Shown here one piece after another: positions 1 through 10,305 of a stretch of DNA of 64,000 nucleotides (positions are counted from its first letter, which is position 1; the number at the start of each line of letters is the position of its first letter). The notes beneath the pieces are model-generated. The model worked only from the letters and a program-made list of their open reading frames with translations. It had not been told where the DNA came from and did no database searches. The DNA is from Branchipolynoe longqiensis (taxonomy: Eukaryota > Annelida > Polychaeta > Phyllodocida > Polynoidae), in contig CM059192.1 of NCBI GenBank assembly GCA_030323885.1, positions 61,931,593 through 61,995,592 of the forward strand. The letters are read 5' to 3'. The translations under genes and the position numbers were made by a program.

Positions 1-1035
1 AAAAGGGTCAGCTTAGCTCAAATATGGTGCCGCTAATGGCAAAACACATTGGGTTACAAAGAAAGTTTGTCGCTACTCACCGTTGCTACGTCTGCTGGCA
101 GTGAGTTGGAAATGCAAATTGGTTGTCCGGAAGTGCTGTATCTCCATGTACTATAATTAGCCAGGAGGCTAGTGGATGAGGTGAAATATATATTAAATAA
201 ATCAATTATTATATAAATTTGCTTTTAAACAGATAAGAAACACTTACTAAACATGAATTAGTAGAATTAAGAGAATTAGACTACTAATATATATATCCGA
301 CAGAGAAGGTCGGGCCGACCCACAATACTAGGAGCAATGTAATAAAGCAGGAGAAGGAACTCGGCCGACAGCCTGATTGATCACTCCCACAATGCACACC
401 ACCAATTCCCGCCCCCAACGAGATGTCGTGAGACCAGAGAGAGCGTTAATTGATTAATCTGACTTCATTACAGGAAGCGCGTGAGCTGAATGGAGAGGCA
501 TGGCGGTGCATGGCGAGGAATGGAGCAACGACAGGCTGCATGTGTAGTCAAACAACGTCACCGTATGAACGGAGAAATATAATGCAATGTCTGCGGAATA
601 TGTGCAAATAACAAAAATAGAATAGACCTGCGCCATCAACAGTTATTAGCGGCACAGATAATAATATTGGCATATGGTCGTCATATGCTCATTCAGGTCG
701 AAAATTTGAGTCACATTTTAATATCGTACACCCTATTCAGAGCGAACATTGTCTGTCTATATATATGCTACACACTTGGAGCCGGAGAATGGAAGGAACT
801 CCAATGAAAGTACCCAAAGCCAGTGTGAGGTTAAAGCAGGGGGATCTGTCATTGTCCTGTCCTCGAAATACCGATATATATTCCTATTAAAGTGAGAAAA
901 TGTCCACAGTAGACAATTAGTCATTATTCCACTATGGCCATATCTGGGCAGTGCTTACGGTTTTAATCCCCTGTGATGTTGGCACGTAATAAAGACTTAT
1001 GGAAACTGATTACAAGCATAGCATAATTTAGTATG
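1..1035. other. Non-coding AT-rich stretch
   Basis: No gene, exon or clear repeat recognised. Contains a short ATATAT run near 286. Confidence 0.6.
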
Positions 1036-1043
1036 CTATAATG

Positions 1044-1384
1044 GTTTGTCTGTTTGTGTGTTGTTTTACGTCTTAGCAACACCTAAGGTCATATCAGGAC
1101 GGGTACAGACTTGTGACAGTCCGCACTCATGGTGGCTTTATAGTGCTGCCCCTCTGGGAAACCAGGCCACCAGTACCATGACCTAATATCCCACTCAATC
1201 ACATTATCCTGACACTGAGCCAACCAATACTTGCGCTACCTTAATAATGCCGAGTGCCAGGCTAGGAAGCGACAAGTACCAATTTTTAAGTCATTGGTTT
1301 GACTGGACCAGGATTCGAACCAACAAACTCATGGGTTCTGATCTCTCGAAACAGGAGACAGACGCTCTACTCATTCGGCCACGC
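1044..1384 (-). mobile_element. SINE family A, full-length copy
   Basis: tRNA-derived SINE on the minus strand. The tRNA-like head lies at about 1384-1295, with GGTTCGAATCC-like box B and box A wording GGCCGAATGAG. The body follows and the element ends in a tail rich in ACAA. It is flanked by an exact 8-bp direct repeat CTATAATG at 1036-1043 and 1385-1392, taken as the target duplication. Confidence 0.85.
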
Positions 1385-1392
1385 CTATAATG

Positions 1393-2663
1393 CTGGGCAT
1401 AATAATGCAGCGCCATTAACATTAATCTGAGACTTCTTTCTAATGCTGACAAAAGACTTAATTTTGATAAGTCCTTTGTTCCACGAACAATGACACCACA
1501 ATCTCCCACGCGGGAAGCTAGCATCCTACTCGACCATCCTGTGCGGAATATGTACATAAAGTTGCACCTACTGGACAATTCTTTCAAATGTACCTCTCTT
1601 CATTCAGGGAGTGTATTACGTCCACCAAACCTGCAAAAGCTGCTTCTGGTGGCAAGCCTCGTTATTTCCGTAAGTAAATCAAAGACAATGTCTCTGGGAA
1701 CGGATCTTTCACCCTGCTTAATTCAATTTGGTTGTGAAACGTTTAATCCATAACAATGTGATAGTTTGTCATTGAAGCTGATTTGCTTTAACTGAAGCGA
1801 GCAATTTCAGAATCTCATGGGTAGGTTTAGTATCTTCCGCCACCAGATTTATTGTTTATAACTGTGACAAGGCTGTAAGAACCAGTTCACCAGTTACGTC
1901 TACTCAACATCGAAGGCCCGCGGAAAGATACGTTTGTACAACAGACCTACCATCAGTTAAGGTGTATGCAATGAAAGGGAACTCACCTTTCAAAACACAA
2001 TGGACAATGGTTAATTGATATTATTCACGAAAGTAGTAATTTACACCCACACACTACTCAACATTTCATATTTACAGCCTAGTCCGAGTGGTACCTATTT
2101 TGTGTAATGTATTTCTGAAGTAAAATCCCGTCGAATTGGCGCCGGCGATGTTTTTTTGGTATTGGAGCAAATGCAGGGCATAATTGATCAACTATTTGCA
2201 GACACATAGGGATACCTGGGGTTTTCGCAATTTAAGACCAGAAAGGTTGGGTCCTTATCGCGCTCGGTGGGGAAGTTATGTAGGATGCTGCCAGGATGCA
2301 TTTTGCAAACGATTCTTATATCCGTTTAGGCAGAACAGAGTTTGGAATTGACTGTACGCATGCCAATGGACTGGAGGCAACCCCCCCCCCCCCCACACAC
2401 ACACACCACCATCCCCGGCCCATGCAGGTATGAAGAAACCCCAACGGAACCGGAACACGTGTAAAATAAGCATTATCTTGACAATGCGCACTGACTGTGA
2501 AACCATATTCACAAAATCATGAATCTTTCTGAACTTTGTCAATCCTAACAGCACCAAAAGAAGAATTTATATTGTGCAACGTGTCATCTAAATAGAATTT
2601 TGTTACCAAAAAACAAATCTACAAGCACATACAAAAAGGAGTGCTGCATAGTTAGCGTTAATC
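1393..2663. other. Non-coding stretch
   Basis: Short open frames without recognisable protein features. A C-run and CA-run lie at about 2381-2408. Confidence 0.6.
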
Positions 2664-2970
2664 TGGGCCGCGTTCAGGGTCCGTCTCGGAGGCGTCTCGG
2701 CGATGCTTTTTGGTCTATTTGCGTTCAGGGTGCGTCTCGGAGACGTCTCGGCGACGCCTCCCTTTTCAGGCAGGAGACAAAAAAGCGCCTCGAAAATGGC
2801 CGCCGCATTCAGTGCTTTCAGCCAATCACAGCCCAGCTTGTCCATTGCAAATGGCCACCGCCTGTGGAGGCCGCCATTTTCGAGGCGGCCAACAGCTAAA
2901 TCCGTTCAGACTAGCGTGACGTCACGGGCGCCTCCGAGGCGCCTCCGAGACGGACCCTGAACGCGGCCCA
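2664..2970. mobile_element. Foldback MITE, GGGCCGCGTTCAGG family, copy 1
   Basis: A 307-bp element whose ends (TGGGCCGCGTTCAGGG, then CCGTCTCGGAGG) are inverted repeats of about 35 bp. A second, internal copy of the end lies at 2721-2757. GC-rich, with GAAAATGGCCGCC-type palindromic wording. The open frames here are spurious. Confidence 0.85.
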
Positions 2971-3614
2971 GGTCGGCGAGCTGTCAGTCGGACAGTGTGG
3001 TTGGTGGGTTGGCGGCGGGTTCCGGCCTGCTGACTGGGGTAGAACACCGCTGCTGGTCTCGACAAACACGCACTAGGCCGCGCCCCAGCAATAGGTACAG
3101 CAGCATGCGTGCCAACCCCAACAATTCACACCACCAAATAACCACCATTTGGAACAAACAGGTTAACCAAAGTCAGTACAGCAATCCCGAGAAGGACACC
3201 AACTATGACTTACGTGAATTGAAATACTGTGCGTTGTTCCATTCGAATAGCAGCAATTGTTTAACAAATAAATTCATATACGACTAGATTCTACTTGCGC
3301 ATGGTTAGTCTAGCTGCAAGCTGCAGTAGTTATATCCACGCACGCATTTACTCGGATACAAACACTTGGCCCCGTTCTCCATGCAGACATGTCACGTGTG
3401 GTGCTTTATGGTCTGCTGCGCCGAGAACTGCGGGCTACCGTGTGGACCGGTTCCAAACACCGCCATCCGGCGTCCGGCAGGCAGCGCCGGTAAACCCACT
3501 CAAAATCAGTCCATACCCGTCTTGTCCGCTGTCAATGGACGTGCTGCTGTCAACGGCACTCACTCAACTACACCACACTGAAACAGCAGCACTGGACACC
3601 CAAGCAGTCACTAA
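2971..3614. other. Non-coding stretch between foldback elements
   Basis: An open frame crosses from 3295 into the next element and has no family features. Nothing else supported. Confidence 0.55.
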
Positions 3615-4140
3615 TGGTGCTGTCACATTACAATGCTTCCCGCCAACGCGCGTCGACGGATGTGATTTTTTAGCGGAACATCGGGATACGTCAGGAAGCG
3701 TTACGTTAGGCATGCGTTGGCAATCGTTGATGGATGGCGACGGTCGGCTGCATGCATCAGGGTATCGGCAAAGTTTTGTGCTTGCACAAAACTTTCGACA
3801 TGCGACAACACGCGGGTGCTAACATTATGGCGACGTTAGGGGCACGTCGAGATACGTTAAACGCACTGGAATAACGTTATGCGAACGCTAGGCACACGCC
3901 GCGCGTGCGTGAGGCCCGTTGCGCCAAACTGTTGCTTTGTTGTTTTACGTCCTAGCTACATCTAAGGTCATATCAGGACGGCACGCCAAACTTTTTTTTC
4001 TTTTTCCGCACAACGTCTGCCGCACGCTACCAATACGTCACGTTGCGCTGACGCCGAAAAGTTTGACATTTCTCGATGATTAAAAGTGATTTTGCGCATT
4101 GGCGGCGCGCCGGCGAGAAGCGTCGTAATGTGACAGGGGT
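3615..4140. mobile_element. Inverted-repeat element, GGNGCTGTCACATTA family, copy 1
   Basis: The left end TGGTGCTGTCACATTAC pairs with the right end GTAATGTGACAGGGGT. The interior has many short ACGTTA/TAACGT words in both orientations and a SINE A tail fragment. Plus-strand open frames over it are not genes. Confidence 0.8.
3938..3985 (-). repeat. SINE family A 3' end inside a foldback element
   Basis: About 48 bp of the SINE tail (TTGTTTTACGTCCTAGC ... GGTCATATCAGGACGG) embedded in the inverted-repeat element 3615-4140. Similar tail-only fragments lie at 18607-18665 and 50997-51050. Confidence 0.75.
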
Positions 4141-4415
4141 ATTACACAGACAAACAGCACAGCCTGACAGGCGGGACGTGGGTACAGTGAAGGACGCCGT
4201 CAGCAGGTGGCGTATCGAGGTGACCCAGCAAGCAGCCTGGCACCAGCCTCCTGCGGCATCCTTAAGCCCAAGTCACACCTACCCGGATAAGCCCCGGATT
4301 TTTAGCCGGACCAACCCCGGACCACTCCCCCGGACTGTCCCGGACAGCCCCAAATAAAATCACTATTTTTGCCTCGTTCTCACACCTACCCGGACGAGCC
4401 ACGGACTACAAGCCC

Positions 4416-4550
4416 TGGGCCCATATTCACGATGCGGTGTTAGCTTACACTCGGTGTGTTTGCACTCCTTGCGTACTGAGTTTTCGCCGCTAACCCAGAA
4501 ATCCCGGCCAAAACCAGTTTTGGCTCGCTAACACCGCATCAGATCACCCC
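4416..4550. mobile_element. Short deletion derivative of the GGGCCCATAT foldback family
   Basis: Left end GGGCCCATATTCACG with GGTGTTAGC; right end TTTTGGCTCGCTAACACC, matching the right end of the element at 14505-15214. The middle is lost. Confidence 0.6.
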
Positions 4551-4598
4551 GGATGACAGTTTGGTTAGTAACATTCCCTGGTACCCGGGCCTGCTATT

Positions 4599-4620
4599 GG
4601 GGGGGGGGGGGGGGGGGGGG
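4599..4620. repeat. Poly-G run
   Basis: 22 consecutive G between two foldback elements. Confidence 0.95.
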
Positions 4621-4929
4621 AGAGCTCTTGAACAGCTACTAGCAGTTCAGGTTATTAGCTTGCTGAACGTGACCGCCTCCTGCTCGGACGTGAAAAGGGG
4701 CGGGGCGTGCGTGAGGACCCCTGCTCGACACTCCTTATCGACGCTGGCTACTTGATAGGGTCACCGCCCGCCCTACCCCTGCACCTTTGACCCTTGTCAC
4801 AAAACGGGCAGGGTGGAGGAGGCACCTACACCGAGTCAGTTTGAGGGCGGTACTTATTAAAGAAGCTCTCGTGCAGATTGAGTGGAGCTGCTTCACGGTG
4901 CACTGGGCCATTCGAGTGTACACCTAATC

Positions 4930-5602
4930 TGGGCCTATATGTATGTGCCAATTTTTAACGGGACCGGGGTTAAAGGAGGGTGCCGGGTTAGCTAACCTGA
5001 GAGTTCCAAATGTGTCACGTGGGATGTATGTGACCAATTTAGGGGGCCACGGCGGCGATTTGTTTACTTTATATTCGTCACTATTAATATCGCCGCCAAT
5101 GTGGCGGTAGCCTTAATAACAGTTCGAATTTATGGTTAAATTGATAAAATTTCACTTATTGCGTATGTAATTCTGTTAAATATGATCGCATTGAATAGAT
5201 TTGGGTGTAAAACATTGTTGCAGGCGTTATGCCAGTATGGATATCGACGTCGCTGCGGCGGCAGCGATTTGTTTACTTTACATTCGTCGATTCGACACTA
5301 TTAATATCGCCGCCAATGCGGCGGTAGCCTTAATAACGGTTCGAATTTATGGTTAAATTGATAAAATTTCACTTATTGCGTATGTAATTCTGTTAAATAT
5401 GATCGCATTCAATAGATTTTGCCATAATCGGTGCCTAACCCCACCTTTAACCCGCCTTTCGCATGGGGTTAGTGCAGGCGACTTTACGCTCGCCGAGTTA
5501 GTTTAACCCTGACACATACATACACACTTTTCCCCGCTAACCCGGGAAATCCGCACGACGCCGGGTTACGACCACTAACCCGGTCTCATACATATGGGCC
5601 CT
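4930..5602. mobile_element. Foldback element of the GGGCCCATAT family with duplicated module
   Basis: Ends TGGGCCTATATGTATG and CATACATATGGGCCC are inverted. The interior holds two direct copies (about 5053-5205 and 5255-5421) of a module containing TTTGTTTACTTTA, ATATCGCCGCCAATG and AATTTCACTTATTGCG. Confidence 0.8.
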
Positions 5603-6135
5603 GGCACCCATGTCAGCACAATGACCATCGCATGGCTTCCACCGTAGCCAACTCATCAACCCGAGTCTTACTGCCACCTTCAGACCCTACATGTCAAGGC
5701 ACACGGCACACATCGATTAAATTATGATCGCAAAAAGGACCCCAGCACATTACCAACTAAATCCACGAGTAACAATAGCCATCTGTCAAGGCACTCACAT
5801 TTAGACAAATCGATTTAATTATGATAGCAAAAAAAATACAAAAAACAATAACATTACCAACGAAGTTCACGGATCCCGAGAGGGAACATTCCTGGCAAAA
5901 CTAGAACCAAAGACTATAGGCTCTCATATTTCACATGATTATATTATTATTCAACAATCTATGACATTATTTAAATATACGTAACATTGTACATATTTTG
6001 AGCTAATAATAAAATAGATTACCTTCCAAAGGAAAGGGTTATCCACCTCTTAGCTATCATGTTCAAGAGAAACTGGAGACAGGTGCTTTGTGGATCAAAC
6101 CAACAGAACAACAAGGATGCCACCATACTTAAAGG

Positions 6136-6467
6136 GGACCGGGACGTAGCTCAGGCAGTCGAGTGTCCACATGTGAAGGTGGGGGGTCATCCGATCGATC
6201 CTGCTCCGTGGACACATTTGTAGTTTGGGCTATTTTCCATTCCAACCAGTGGTCCACAACTGGTTCATCAAAGGCTGTGGTATGTGCTGTCCTGTCTGTG
6301 GGAAAGTGCATATAAAAGACCCCTTACTGCTTATAGGAAAGAGTAGCCTATGTGGTGGCAGCAGGTTTTCTCCAAAGAACTATGTCCGAATGACCATATG
6401 TTTGACATCCAATAGCCAATGATAAAAAGCAATGTGCTCTAGAGGTGTCGTTAAAGAAAATAAACTT
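6136..6467 (+). mobile_element. SINE family B, full-length copy with 12-bp target duplication
   Basis: The tRNA-derived head (GGGACGTAGCTCAGG, box B-like CCGATCGATCC) is followed by a central block (GGTATGTGCTGTCCTG, GTGCATATAAAAGACCCC) and a 3' end CGTTAAAGAAAATAAAC. Flanked by an exact 12-bp direct repeat CCATACTTAAAG at 6124-6135 and 6468-6479. I recall the central block from molluscan SINEs; the family name is not certain. Confidence 0.92.
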
Positions 6468-6479
6468 CCATACTTAAAG

Positions 6480-7013
6480 TTAGTCTCCAGAGCAAAGAAA
6501 AATAAGCTAACAGCAGCACCAGTCTACAAGGGTAGCAAAATGTAGAATGCACTGCCACTTGGAATTAGGAAAGCACCAATCTACTCGCATTCAAATCCTC
6601 ACTCAGAATCTAGCTAACTGAGCAGGCTCAGGCACTGTGATGAGTGAACACCCAAACAGTGACTTGTAAATCCCAACTAGTGTACCTTCTCTGCCATGAT
6701 TACACACTCCACCCCCACTTAGATTTCCCCATCAACATGACGACATTGACCCCAATTACCATTGACCACCATCCCAAATCTAACACCCAAACCACTAACT
6801 AATTATCACTAAAGATTAATCCATACTACCAAACCAGCAATTAAATATAACTACTCACCATCATTCAATAAACTATTGCACTCAATACATGTAGTTAACC
6901 ATCACCGTACCCCACCGACATATCAAATAGTTATTTGATACACACGCACTAACAACAAGCACCACTAATAACTTTGCACATATTCATCCTACTCATTTTA
7001 ACCAAGCAAAACC
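6480..7013. other. AC-rich non-coding stretch between SINEs
   Basis: The plus strand is A/C-biased (many CACC and CCAA words) from 6500 to 7010. The same holds weakly for 5603-6123. No gene seen. Confidence 0.55.
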
Positions 7014-7215
7014 AGACGGGATGGCCGAATGAGTTAGAGCGTCCGTCTCCCGTGTTGGTAGATCATGGGTTCGAATCCTGGTCGAGTCAAACCAATGACA
7101 TAAAAATGTATACTTGTCACCTTCCTAGCCAGGCGCTTGGCATTATTAGGATAGGGAAAGGAGCAGTGGAATGAGGAAGACCAGTCGTCTGTGACTGAAA
7201 TTTCCCCTGCTTAAA
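7014..7215 (+). mobile_element. SINE family A, 5' part
   Basis: The tRNA-like head (GGGATGGCCGAATGAG ... GGTTCGAATCCTGG) in plus orientation, followed by the first part of the body (GGCGCTTGGCATTATTAGG). The 3' half is absent or replaced. Confidence 0.82.
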
Positions 7216-8264
7216 CAACTAATGTACCAACAACAAAAATCCTCACATATATCCCATAGGATTTTACCAAAATACAGACTGTACAATACTGAATGTTTGA
7301 TACAAACTAGATACAATACAACCACTTCAATGAATATGGATTATATATAAACCCAGACTGTACTGACATAACCCTGCATTCAAAACTAAAACACAAACTA
7401 CCAAAGGCATGCATACACGTGATCTTCACTAGACACACCACAAACACTTAAATAGCTGAATGTGATATTTTATTATCTTAAAATTGTTCTTGTAATTAAA
7501 TAGTGTAAATGACTGAAGACCAGAAGACCAGTGTCTCGGCGCTTAAGAAAAGATTGTATTCAAATAAATAAAAATAATTCCATTGAAAAGAAATGAAAAA
7601 AGAGCCCAAACAGGTTAGCCTCAATATTCCATCTGCACAGCTTTGTCGTAACTAGGTTCATAGCAATATTGATACCACTGGAAAGGAAAAAGAATTCATC
7701 TCTCTATGTCCGATCTTTACATTTTTTCGGGAGACAATTTCAAATTGTAGAATTTACCCCGGGTGATTTTTGTTTTAATTTTAAACAAATTTTATACTTA
7801 GGTTAAACATATGAGCAGAAAACCCAGAGAATTGCGCTTCTTTTTGGGATGATTCCCAACTGTCTGCAATGTGGTACCATTGCAGGTAAGGCACACATGA
7901 CGTGGAAGCATGATTGGGATAACATAACTTTATTCCGAGCAGCCCCCAGAGGCATTGCATAACAGGGTGGCTTCGCGAGAGCTGAAACGAACACGGTCAT
8001 GGTGTGATCGCGATCAAATGTGGTAGTGAGATGGATGAGGCGAGACAATTGAGTAAGGCGATAATTAGATGAGAGACGTATTATAGTAACTAGCGGGTAG
8101 CATATAGTTACTTAATATGATAAGCATAATATATATGAGTAATTTATACTTTAGGTTAAATGTTAATTAATTAGATATAATCAGTAAGGTATGATATAAT
8201 AAATGTTAAGTTATACAATATAGTGATTAACTCGACCAAGCCAAATAGTTTGTTTAAGTGTGAG
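7216..8264. other. Non-coding stretch beside the Ngaro-like relic
   Basis: The GC-richer piece 7840-8050 may be more of the Ngaro-like element (3' side of its recombinase), but no motif supports this. The rest is AT-rich. Confidence 0.4.
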
Positions 8265-10105
8265 TCATTGTCGAATGATGGCGTCTACTAGGGTTTTGTT
8301 GACCTTGTTGGAGTCATTAGTGCTAAAGTATCGCTTGTGTGTGTTGGAGGCCCAGCTGCCGAAGCGCTGGACCTCCAGGTCAGTGCTGCCCGAGGAAAAT
8401 GCCACAGTGGCAGCCGCCCTCCTGATGGCATGGAGGGTGAAGGGATGTGCTGGCGGTGTGGTGTTCTGGACCACCCGCCATGCCTTCGTGATGTAGGGGA
8501 TCGTCATGGGCTGCCCGTCCGATGGGAACACAAGGAGAGACTGTGTCTGGGACCGAGCTGGGGCCATTCTGATCATGTGCTGGAACGCCCTGGCTGGGCA
8601 GAAGCGGGGATTCCGGGCTGGGTGCCAGGATCAGCTCGCGGGACTGGTTGCTAGCTTGGACCACTTCTGGTCGATGTGCAGTGACCCCTTTTGGACGCAG
8701 ACGTCCGCCCTGGTATTGTGGCGCATCAGATCGTGGTGCCACCTCCAATTGTCTGGCCCCCATGTAGAACATGATCAGGACCGCGAAGGCCACAACCGTG
8801 CCATGATGGTCGCGCTGAGGTCAATGACTGCCCGGCATATTATCGCAACTGGTACATGGGCCTGCTGCTTGGGCCTGTGGTCCTTGGACCGCCTCAGTGC
8901 ATCGAATGCCAGCTTTACGGTCATGTGGGTGCTTCCCTGATCTTGAAGAAGAGCCTCAGGTGCGAGACCGAGTTTGCCACTGATGATGGGCACACCCGGG
9001 CCGCACGTTCTTCTATCCAGGAACTTAGCTAGTTTGTTTGTTTTACATCCTAGCAACATCTAAGGTGATATAAGGATGGGTACCTCTCCGCACTCATGGC
9101 AAATTTATAATGCTGTCCCACTGAGAGACAAGGCCACCAGCATGATGACCTGATATCCCACTCAGTCACATTATCCTGACACTGAGTCAACCATTCCTTG
9201 ACCTATCCTAATAATGCCGACAAGTATCAATTTTGGTTTGACTCGACCAGGGTTCAAACCCACAATTCCACGATCTACCAACATGGGAGACGGAAGCTCT
9301 AACTCATTCGGCCATCCCGTCTGGTTCACCTCAGCTGGAGTGGTGTCGGTTGTAGTAGTGGCACCCTGAACATGTCGCAGTGTGCAGTGTAGTTCTTGAC
9401 TGTTGCGTTGTAGTTGGCCCAGGAGCCTGGTGCCCTGACGTCCGTTGATAGAGAGAGGTTGCAAGGGACTGTAGTCGAGGCGGGCTGGCTTCATTGGGGT
9501 CAGGTGACTGTGGAGGCAATTGTCAGTGGCTATTTTTTGGTGATGTGGGCTAATGTGAGCCCTGCTTAGGCCATCGGCAACCACATTATCATCCCCTGGG
9601 ATGTGACGGAAAGTGAGCCTTATGTTGCGTTCGGCCTGGAACATCCAGGAAGCACATGCGATGGCGAGGATGCGTGGGTTATGGCCCCCTCCCCGTGGAT
9701 AGGACCTGGACTGCTGCCAAGTTGTCACAGCGGATGGCAATGTGGCCGCCCTCGTCATCGTCTCGGGCCAGAGTGGAGGGCGACAAGGATGTTGAGGGCC
9801 GCGATATGTGTAAAACTGTTGTCATCATGATAATAGCCATGGATTAGGGGCTCTGGTGTCGTCCCGCCCCCCCTCCCCCCGCCTCCAACCCGATGCCGCC
9901 GAGGAAGGCGTCGACGAGTATCTCCCTGCCGGGGTCGTTAGGTGGAACGATGGTGGGCCCATTCCAGCCTGTGGTGAATGAGGGAAACCATGTGAGGTCG
10001 GCCCTCATCTCATCGGTGATTGTTGTAAGTGTGGCAGTGAGGCCCATGAGGGGATGGGGCAGCCGCCCGACGAACAGCCTAGCTGGGTGGACACATTTGG
10101 AGAGG
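8265..10105 (-). pseudogene. Ngaro/DIRS-like tyrosine-recombinase retrotransposon remnant, split by SINEs
   Basis: GC-rich relic on the minus strand with the order RT end, RNase H, recombinase. At 10105-9844: KCVHPARLFVGRLPH, DLTWFPSFTTGWNGP and EILVDAFLGGIGLEAG, the RT/RNase H connection and first RNase H Asp. At 9840-9690: NSFTHIAALNI and IAIRCDN. At 9690-9540: NPRILAIACASWMFQ and HIPGDDNVVADGLSRA. A SINE interrupts at about 9032-9325. The recombinase C terminus (8265-8576) has LHAIRRAAATVAF (HxxR), FGSWAS and a Tyr in KRYFS. Frameshifts occur throughout and the RT core is missing, cut near the SINE-like stretch from 10120. It is a different lineage from DIRS copies 1 and 2. Confidence 0.85.
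9032..9325 (-). mobile_element. SINE family A inserted in the Ngaro-like remnant
   Basis: Minus-strand copy with tail (TTTGTTTGTTTTACATCC on plus), body and tRNA head (box B reads GGTTTGAACCC). It splits the RNase H and recombinase parts of the Ngaro-like relic, so it inserted after that element. Confidence 0.85.
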
Positions 10106-10119
10106 TGTACCAGCGTTCC

Positions 10120-10305
10120 AAGTCATTTTCCTGGTAATGAGCTAACCAGTCCTTGCTCTATCATAGTAATGCTGAGCACAAGGTTAGGTAGCAACAAGTA
10201 TCGATTGTGTAAGTCAATGATTTGACTCGACCATGATTCTAACTGCTGACCTTCCACACAGGAAGCCTGCGTTCTTCCCGATTCAGCCACAACATCCAGT
10301 CAGCT
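10120..10305 (-). mobile_element. SINE family A, decayed partial copy
   Basis: Contains GAGCTAACCAGTCCTTGC, AAGTCAATGATTTGACTCG and a degenerate tRNA head. Lacks the 3' third. It lies where the Ngaro-like RT would continue. Confidence 0.7.

Noticed and set aside
3295..3822. 175-residue plus-strand open frame
   Set aside because: Runs from unique sequence into an inverted-repeat element and shows no domain or conserved composition.
7020..7090. tRNA-like sequence that could be a tRNA gene
   Set aside because: It is the head of SINE family A, with degenerate arms and a SINE body attached; the other tRNA-like stretches (6136, 40261, 50597) are also SINE heads.
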